NCBI GenBank assembly: GCA_021807585.1
Contig: JAKBCQ010000054.1
Coordinates: 1-9,164, forward strand
Length of the DNA stretch: 9,164 nt
DNA from: Planctomycetota bacterium
Lineage (GTDB): Bacteria; Planctomycetota; Planctomycetia; Isosphaerales; Isosphaeraceae
Direction: 5' to 3'
This document shows, in pieces, positions 4,642-9,164 of this stretch. Under the pieces are notes generated by a model. It made no database searches and was not told the DNA's origin. It saw only the letters and a program-made list of their open reading frames with translations. The translations under genes and the position numbers were made by a program. Every line of letters starts with the position of its first letter. Within the stretch, counting starts at the first letter, position 1.

Positions 4642-7472
4642 ACGCGCTGGGTACGATTCTGTTCGGTTGTTTGGCTCGGGGCGCGATCCTCGCCGCGGTC
4701 GGCGGAGCGATCGGTTCCCTGGCGCGACGACGAAGCCCCGCCGCGGGCGTGAACGCCTCACTCGCGACGATCCTTTTACTGGCGCCGATCACGATGTTCG
4801 CGTTTTCCCCCTGGCCGGCGTGGCGACGCATCACGATCGGAGCGAACCCGGTCGCCGTTCCGAAGCACGTCGTCGCCGACGCTCGTCTCGAGTCCGAATT
4901 CGCCCCCGGTGACGCTCGGCTCGCGAACCAAAAGCCGCTGTTCACGTTCGGATCGGATTGGAACGGCGATGTGAACGCGATCAAAGCCGATCACGTACAA
5001 ACCGATCCCGATCGATCGCCGCCGAATCGCGCCGGAGCGTCGCGCATCGTCGCATCAACATCAATGATAATCACGAATATTCGATCGATTGGAGTCGCGG
5101 GGTGGTTCGGTTTCGCGGCGCTCGGCGCGATCGGAATCGGACTGATTCGGTTCGCGCTCGGTCTTTGGGGAGTTCGCGTGCTCGTGAACCGAAGCGTACC
5201 GATCGACGATCGTGAGCTGCTCGACGAAGTCGAACTGGTGCGCGCCGAGCTTTCGTGCGTGAGACGGATCGATCTTCGCGAGACCGACGCGATTTCCACC
5301 CCCGCGACCGTCGGTGGAAGGCGCCCCGTGCTCCTTTTGCCGGTCGATTGGAGAGCGTGGACGAGCGAAGAGCGGAAGGCGGTCTTGGCGCATGAGATTG
5401 CTCATATCAAAAGAAACGATTATATCTATGGAGTGCTGGCGCAGTTTTGTTTGGCGCTTCATTTTTATCAGTTGCCGGCGCATTGGTTGTGCCGACGGTT
5501 GCGGTTCGATCAGGAGCTCGCGGCCGACCTTGAGGGGGCTCGGCTGATCGGCGAGCGGACGCGGTATCTCAAGCTCTTGGCGGGGATGGCGCTGCGGGAC
5601 GATTCCATTTCCTTGTTAAAATGGCCCGCCCGCGCCTTCTTGCCCGGCAAGGGGATGTTCGTGAGGAGGATTGAAATGCTTCGCGATTCAACATTTCTAC
5701 AAAGTTACAGACCTTCGTATTTCGCGCGCGCCGCGACGTTCGCTCCGATCGTCGCGATCGGCCTACTTTTGATCGGCCTTCGCGGGCCCGAGGGATCGGC
5801 CGTCGGGACCGCTCAAGCGCAAGGCCTGGCCGCCGCGGCGGGCGATCAACCCGCCAAGTCATTGAGCCCGATCGACGTTTCGATCGTCCCGACAGACGCG
5901 GTGATGATCTTCGGCGTTCGTCCCGCGGATCTCTTGGCTTCTCCCGATCGCGCCAAATTGGCGGCGTGGATCAACGAAATGATGGAAAATCTCGGACCCG
6001 GCAAAACCGACGTGAAGATCGGCGAGATCGAACAGATCCTCATGTTCAAGCTTCGCGCGCACCGAGGAAACGAGGGGCCGGTCCGGCCGCCGATCGAGGA
6101 ACTTGTCGCGGGACACTCGACAATCATGCTGCGTGCGGTCAAGCCGATCGATTGGGAGCAAAAATTGCTCGCATTCTCACGCGGCCAGGCGAAATTCGAG
6201 ACCGTCGAGTTCGAAGGACAAAAGTATCAACGATCGATCGAGCCTTTTGGACCGAACGCCCCCGCGTATTTCCAACCCGACGATCGAACGATCGTCATCG
6301 ACCGCGAGAACATGTTGAAAAAAGTGATCGCGTCTTTCAAGAATCCCGCCGATCATAAGGATTGGGAGGAGGCGTGGAAGACGGTCGGCGATCGACGAAT
6401 CAAGATGTATCTTGATCAAGGATGGTTGCGCGATCAAAACCCCGATCGTCAATTGCGCGATCCCGTCGAGCGATCGATCGCTCCGCTTTTGGAACTTCCC
6501 AGGACGGCGGTCGTCGGGATCGACTTGGACAAGCAAATCACGCTTGATCTTAAAATGATCTGCGATTCCGAGGTCGCCGCGACCAAGGTGAAGCAGACCG
6601 CCGAGGCGGTTGTGACTTTGGCGCGAAACTCGCTCGATCAATCGGCGGAATCGACCGCGCGGATGCCGCGCGATCGGGCGCGGTTTTTCGGTATTCTGAT
6701 CGACACCGCGAAAACCGGGCTCACGAACGCGAAGATCGAGCAAAAAGGCTCGGTCGTCGTCTTGAGCACCAATTCCGACGACGTATCGGCGATCTTGCCG
6801 AGGTTGATCGAAGGCGCTCGCTCGGCGCGTGCGGGAGCGCGCGCGGCGCAGGGGATCAACAACCTCAAACAGATCGGGCTCGCATTTCATAATTATGTTT
6901 CGGTGCACAATCATTTCCCGCCCGCGGTCGTCATCGGCCCCGACGGCAAAACTCCGCACAGTTGGCGGATCGAGATCCTGCCGTTTCTCGAACAACAAGC
7001 GCTTTACAATGAATATCAAATGAACGAGCCGTGGGACAGCGAGAAGAACCTGAAGGTTCTCGCCAAAATGCCCGCGGTTTATCGCTCCCCCGACGCCACG
7101 CTCGGGACCACGCCGATGGATCAATTCAGCTCGTACTTCGTTTTAACCGGTCCCGATACGATCTTCTCGGATAACAAAGGATGCGAACTCCAATCGATTA
7201 CCGACGGCAATTCGAACACGATCCTGGCGGTCGAAACGCCGCGAAGGATTCCCTGGACAAAGCCCGAGGATATCGCGGTCGGAGAGATCAATCCGCTTGA
7301 TCCGAAAGGATCTTTGCCCAAGATCGCCGGATTTCAGGGCGACGAATTCCACACGTTGTTCGCCGACGGTTCGGTTCACACGATCAAGCCGACGATCAAG
7401 CCCTTGGTATTGATGGCGCTGATCACCAGGGCGAAGGGAGAGGTCGTCGACTCGAACGAACTCGATCGATAA
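4638..7472 (+). CDS. BlaR1-like M56 membrane metalloprotease fused to a C-terminal DUF1559 domain
   Basis: The product is 944 residues, against about 580-600 for BlaR1/MecR1. Hydrophobic segments at about 5-27, 41-58, 151-178 and 363-381 fit the four-helix BlaR1 topology. The zinc protease domain lies between the third and fourth, on the cytoplasmic side in BlaR1: HEIAH at 252-256 (zinc ligands His252 and His256, catalytic Glu253) and QELAAD with Glu293 as likely third ligand. Residues from about 385 should face the periplasm. Residues 408-718 are an unrecognised region beginning SPIDVSIVPTDAVMIFGVRP. Residues 719-944 are a DUF1559 domain, shown by NNLKQIGLAFHNY (741-753), HFPPAVV, SWRIEILPFLEQQALYNEY and FADGSVH near 910. 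The prepilin GFTLIE segment that normally precedes DUF1559 is absent, and the usual His of the H-X9-DG motif is Gln. No penicillin-binding sensor is evident. Coupling to the repressor implies a sensor-protease that relieves repression; the ligand is unknown. Confidence 0.93.
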   Translation: MNALGTILFGCLARGAILAAVGGAIGSLARRRSPAAGVNASLATILLLAPITMFAFSPWPAWRRITIGANPVAVPKHVVADARLESEFAPGDARLANQKPLFTFGSDWNGDVNAIKADHVQTDPDRSPPNRAGASRIVASTSMIITNIRSIGVAGWFGFAALGAIGIGLIRFALGLWGVRVLVNRSVPIDDRELLDEVELVRAELSCVRRIDLRETDAISTPATVGGRRPVLLLPVDWRAWTSEERKAVLAHEIAHIKRNDYIYGVLAQFCLALHFYQLPAHWLCRRLRFDQELAADLEGARLIGERTRYLKLLAGMALRDDSISLLKWPARAFLPGKGMFVRRIEMLRDSTFLQSYRPSYFARAATFAPIVAIGLLLIGLRGPEGSAVGTAQAQGLAAAAGDQPAKSLSPIDVSIVPTDAVMIFGVRPADLLASPDRAKLAAWINEMMENLGPGKTDVKIGEIEQILMFKLRAHRGNEGPVRPPIEELVAGHSTIMLRAVKPIDWEQKLLAFSRGQAKFETVEFEGQKYQRSIEPFGPNAPAYFQPDDRTIVIDRENMLKKVIASFKNPADHKDWEEAWKTVGDRRIKMYLDQGWLRDQNPDRQLRDPVERSIAPLLELPRTAVVGIDLDKQITLDLKMICDSEVAATKVKQTAEAVVTLARNSLDQSAESTARMPRDRARFFGILIDTAKTGLTNAKIEQKGSVVVLSTNSDDVSAILPRLIEGARSARAGARAAQGINNLKQIGLAFHNYVSVHNHFPPAVVIGPDGKTPHSWRIEILPFLEQQALYNEYQMNEPWDSEKNLKVLAKMPAVYRSPDATLGTTPMDQFSSYFVLTGPDTIFSDNKGCELQSITDGNSNTILAVETPRRIPWTKPEDIAVGEINPLDPKGSLPKIAGFQGDEFHTLFADGSVHTIKPTIKPLVLMALITRAKGEVVDSNELDR

Positions 7473-7491
7473 AAACATATTTGTAAGCTAT

Positions 7492-7531
7492 ACGCTCGGT
7501 CCGACGAACATCGGGCCGAGCGTTTTCGTTT
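7492..7531 (+). terminator. Intrinsic terminator of the repressor/protease operon
   Basis: ACGCTCGGTCCGA (7492-7504) pairs with TCGGGCCGAGCGT (7511-7523) across a 6-base loop, giving a 13-bp stem with a single T-G wobble. It is followed by a T-rich run, TTTTCGTTT (7523-7531). It starts 20 bases after the protease stop and is oriented for the + strand; read from the other side the T-tract is missing. Confidence 0.9.
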
Positions 7532-7566
7532 CCGTCGCGCCGATCCACCCGACGAGGAACCCGCTT

Positions 7567-7599
7567 AAATGTGAAAATACTAATTATTGTTCACACTTT
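7567..7599 (-). terminator. Possible AT-rich terminator hairpin of thyX
   Basis: On the minus strand TGTGAA (7595-7590, containing the thyX stop) pairs with TTCACA (7575-7570); AATA/TATT can pair inside the loop, and flanking AAA/TTT extends the base with a bulge. A short TTTAA follows. The stem is weak and overlaps the stop codon, so this is a candidate only. It has the orientation needed to stop thyX before it meets the convergent operon. Confidence 0.4.
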
Positions 7600-8403
7600 G
7601 CGATATTGGGTTGAAGTCGATCGGCCGCCGTCGTCGAGGTTTTGGATTTGATAATCGCCGAAGAGGTTGGGGGAGTGCGCCCTAAGAACTTCGAGCGTGA
7701 GGACGGCGACTTTGCGGATCTCGGCGTCGGCGGCGGCGTCGCCTCGGAGTTCGATGAAATGACGGAACGCGCGGGCGTTGCCGGTGACGAAGATTTTGGT
7801 TTCGGTCGCGTTGGGAAGGACGCTGCGCGCCGCCTCGCGCGCTTTTTTGCGGCGGAGCGTTTTGTCTTCGATCTGTTTGAATTTGGCGTTGAGGCCGTCG
7901 GCGAGCGCGCGATACGCCCTTTGGCTCGCGGCGACGCTTTCGAGCCAGATCGCGTGCAATTCGGGATCGGCTGCGATCGGCTCGGGCTCGACGAACTCGC
8001 AAGTCGATTCGTCGACGAACCGCTGCGAAAGCTGCGAATATCCCATCCCGGCGCGGTGTCGGATCAACTCATGCGTGAATGATCGGCTAACACCCGTGAA
8101 GATCAAATTGAACACCGCGTGTTCGAGCACGCTGCCGTGGCCGACCTCGAGGATGTGCTCGACGTACGCGGAGTTGCCGCCGGGTCTGGGCCTGGCGAAG
8201 CTCATGTAACAGAGCCTGCCGGCGATCTCGACGAGCTTTTGCCCGGCGATTTCGGTGTCGGTCGACCATTTGTCGACTCCGTGATCGGCGAGGAACCGGT
8301 CGATCTCGCGGTCGTCGGTCGTCTGCGATCCCACGAGATAAACCCCGGGCTCGCGAACGATCTGAACCGCCGCGTCGTCGCCCATGGAATTGGAATCAAT
8401 CAT
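7591..8403 (-). CDS. thyX: Flavin-dependent thymidylate synthase ThyX
   Basis: The product is 270 residues, within the normal range. ThyX makes dTMP from dUMP using methylene-tetrahydrofolate, FAD and NADPH, replacing ThyA. Visible family features are HGSVLEHAVFNLIF (89-102), SRSFTHELIRHR (106-117) and the signature region RHRAGMGYSQLSQRF, with Arg115-His116-Arg117 and Ser126. The canonical signature is RHR-X7-S; here the spacing reads X8, a one-residue insertion compared with RHRHFSYSQLSQRY as I recall it from mycobacterial ThyX. The C-terminal part (FIELRGDAAADAEIRKVA, then FGDYQI) is also typical. ATG 8403 is the first in frame; a second at 8385 (residue 7) is possible, and neither has a clear ribosome site, so the exact start is uncertain. 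The gene converges with the repressor/protease operon and is divergent from the secreted-protein gene. Confidence 0.96.
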   Translation of the reverse strand: MIDSNSMGDDAAVQIVREPGVYLVGSQTTDDREIDRFLADHGVDKWSTDTEIAGQKLVEIAGRLCYMSFARPRPGGNSAYVEHILEVGHGSVLEHAVFNLIFTGVSRSFTHELIRHRAGMGYSQLSQRFVDESTCEFVEPEPIAADPELHAIWLESVAASQRAYRALADGLNAKFKQIEDKTLRRKKAREAARSVLPNATETKIFVTGNARAFRHFIELRGDAAADAEIRKVAVLTLEVLRAHSPNLFGDYQIQNLDDGGRSTSTQYRKV

Positions 8404-8713
8404 GATGCTAATCTTAAATATAAGGTAATTTTCTTAGTTTGAACGCACATTGGCGATTCGCCGACGGCCGTATCATAGTGTTTCGTGAGCGGCGGCGGAA
8501 GATCGTCGATTTTTCGTTCAGTTCGGAAGAAAATGCTTTCTTTCCGTTTGATCACGCGCTTAAGCTAGTCGATCGAATGTGAGTCTCGCCCTAGCCGCAA
8601 CGGCTGTTCGACTTCGATCTCGTGCGCTGATATCGATTTTTGCTGTGCGAATCGCCTCGAGTCGTCATCGCTCGCGATTGAACGAGAAGATGAATGTGGG
8701 GAGGGGAATCGAC
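8404..8713. other. Divergent intergenic region between thyX and the secreted-protein gene
   Basis: This 310-base gap is AT-rich next to thyX. It holds CGACGGCCGT at 8462-8471, a 10-mer also found in the repressor promoter, flanked by TTGGCG (8450-8455) and TATCAT (8471-8476), a possible + strand promoter with a short 15-base spacer. A frame is open on the + strand from 8424 to a TGA at 8580-8582 (about 46 codons from a TTG at 8439, or 34 from a GTG at 8478). A minor hairpin AGCCG-CAA-CGGCT lies at 8593-8605. A good ribosome site, AGGGGA (8702-8707), precedes the next gene. No RNA gene is recognised. Confidence 0.5.
8417..8443 (-). promoter_or_regulatory. Possible thyX promoter
   Basis: Reading the minus strand, TTCAAA (8443-8438) is followed after 15 bases by TATATT (8422-8417) within a markedly AT-rich stretch directly upstream of the thyX start. 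Spacing is short, and the -10 would leave a leader of fewer than 15 bases. Low confidence; the AT-rich composition is the main support. Confidence 0.25.
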
Positions 8714-9164
8714 ATGACCCGCTCGTCTCTTTGGAAGTCGTTATTGATCGTCGCGGCGTCACTGATGCCGGCGTCGCTTTATATGATTTCGATCTTCTCG
8801 CACGAGGAGGACGATCCTCCCGGAGCGCGAGACGTCGAAAACGACGGTCCCAAGCCGGGCCGAAGCGTTGAAGTTCCGCCGGGGCTGATCGGCCTCGAGG
8901 TGACGCTTGGCCTGGGGAGCGCAGCGCCTACGGTGTGGGATGGGACGATCAAGGTCTCGGAGGGTCGAGTCGCCGAACTCGACGTTGTGCGCTCGGCCCC
9001 CGGTTCACGGGTTGAGGGGGATCGGTTCCACGTCGCGGCGACGAAGACCGCGGTTGCAAAGAATGCGAAAGCGAAGACAAAAAAGAAAATCACGGCGAAG
9101 AAGGCTCAAGTTCGGGGTCCGGCGCCGGTCTTGAGGGTGAACGTCGAAGCGCCCGAGACCGCGA
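8714..9164 (+). CDS. Secreted or membrane-anchored protein of unknown function, N-terminal part (3' end outside window)
   Basis: The ATG at 8714 has AGGGGA (8702-8707) 6 bases upstream and the frame stays open to the right edge, giving 150 residues of a longer protein. Residues 1-29 are a signal peptide or N-terminal anchor: a short basic start (MTRSSLWK), a hydrophobic core (SLLIVAASLMPASLYMISIF), then an acidic stretch HEEDD. Residues 56-109 (GLIGLEVTLGLGSAAPTVWD, then GTIKVSEGRVAELDVVRS) look like a beta-rich domain I associate with large planctomycete secreted proteins of unknown role; this is from memory and not verified. Residues 111-130 are a Lys/Ala-rich stretch that interrupts the domain before beta-like sequence resumes (APVLRVNVEAPE). 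No enzyme motif is visible, and no function can be given. Confidence 0.82.
   Translation, partial: MTRSSLWKSLLIVAASLMPASLYMISIFSHEEDDPPGARDVENDGPKPGRSVEVPPGLIGLEVTLGLGSAAPTVWDGTIKVSEGRVAELDVVRSAPGSRVEGDRFHVAATKTAVAKNAKAKTKKKITAKKAQVRGPAPVLRVNVEAPETA

Noticed and set aside
6177..7124. 315-codon open frame on the minus strand within the protease/DUF1559 gene
   Set aside because: Antisense to the recognisable DUF1559 and linker sequence, with arginine/aspartate-rich composition typical of shadow frames and no start signal or motif.
5859..7472. Beta-lactam-binding sensor at the C-terminus of the M56 protein, as in BlaR1/MecR1
   Set aside because: No penicillin-binding motif set could be seen; the recognisable C-terminal domain is DUF1559, so a beta-lactam resistance role is not claimed.
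8593..8605. AGCCG-CAA-CGGCT hairpin as a terminator
   Set aside because: The stem is only 5 bp, no T-tract follows, and no upstream gene on that strand needs a terminator here.

Overview
The window is GC-rich bacterial DNA, most likely from a planctomycete of the Isosphaeraceae type. This is inferred from gene content, because no marker gene is present. The pointers are a DUF1559 domain (hugely expanded in Planctomycetes), an M56-protease/DUF1559 fusion, a TPR protein ending in the 'end-of-group' layout seen in planctomycetes, and a secreted protein beginning with a planctomycete-style N-terminal domain. The hexamer CGATCG is strikingly common, including between genes.

Layout from left to right. 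A 5'-truncated TPR protein (3-731, +) is followed by an AT-rich gap with a perfect 9-bp inverted repeat and a possible promoter. Next is an rRNA pseudouridine synthase of the RluB/RsuA family (923-3001, +) with very long charged disordered tails, one of which carries eight tandem 11-residue repeats. After 72 bases comes pyrK (3074-3985, +), the flavin/iron-sulfur electron-transfer subunit of dihydroorotate dehydrogenase B. A 272-base regulatory gap separates it from a two-gene unit with an ATGA overlap: a BlaI/MecI-type repressor (4258-4641, +) and a 944-residue BlaR1-like M56 membrane metalloprotease (4638-7472, +). The beta-lactam sensor of that protease is replaced by an uncharacterised region plus a C-terminal DUF1559 domain. 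A strong intrinsic terminator (7492-7531) closes the unit. thyX (7591-8403, -) converges on it. A 310-base divergent gap then leads to the start of a secreted or membrane-anchored protein (8714 onward, +) that runs off the right edge.

Functionally, pyrK and thyX both serve pyrimidine and thymidylate supply but are not adjacent. The centre of interest is the repressor/protease pair, which has the architecture of a proteolytic signal-transduction switch (membrane sensor protease inactivating a winged-helix repressor) with a non-canonical sensor. The gap upstream of it holds a candidate promoter, a 10-bp palindrome in the promoter spacer, and four direct copies of AAACCA. A 10-mer covering most of that palindrome recurs in the gap upstream of the secreted-protein gene, so the two loci might be co-regulated; this is a hypothesis only.
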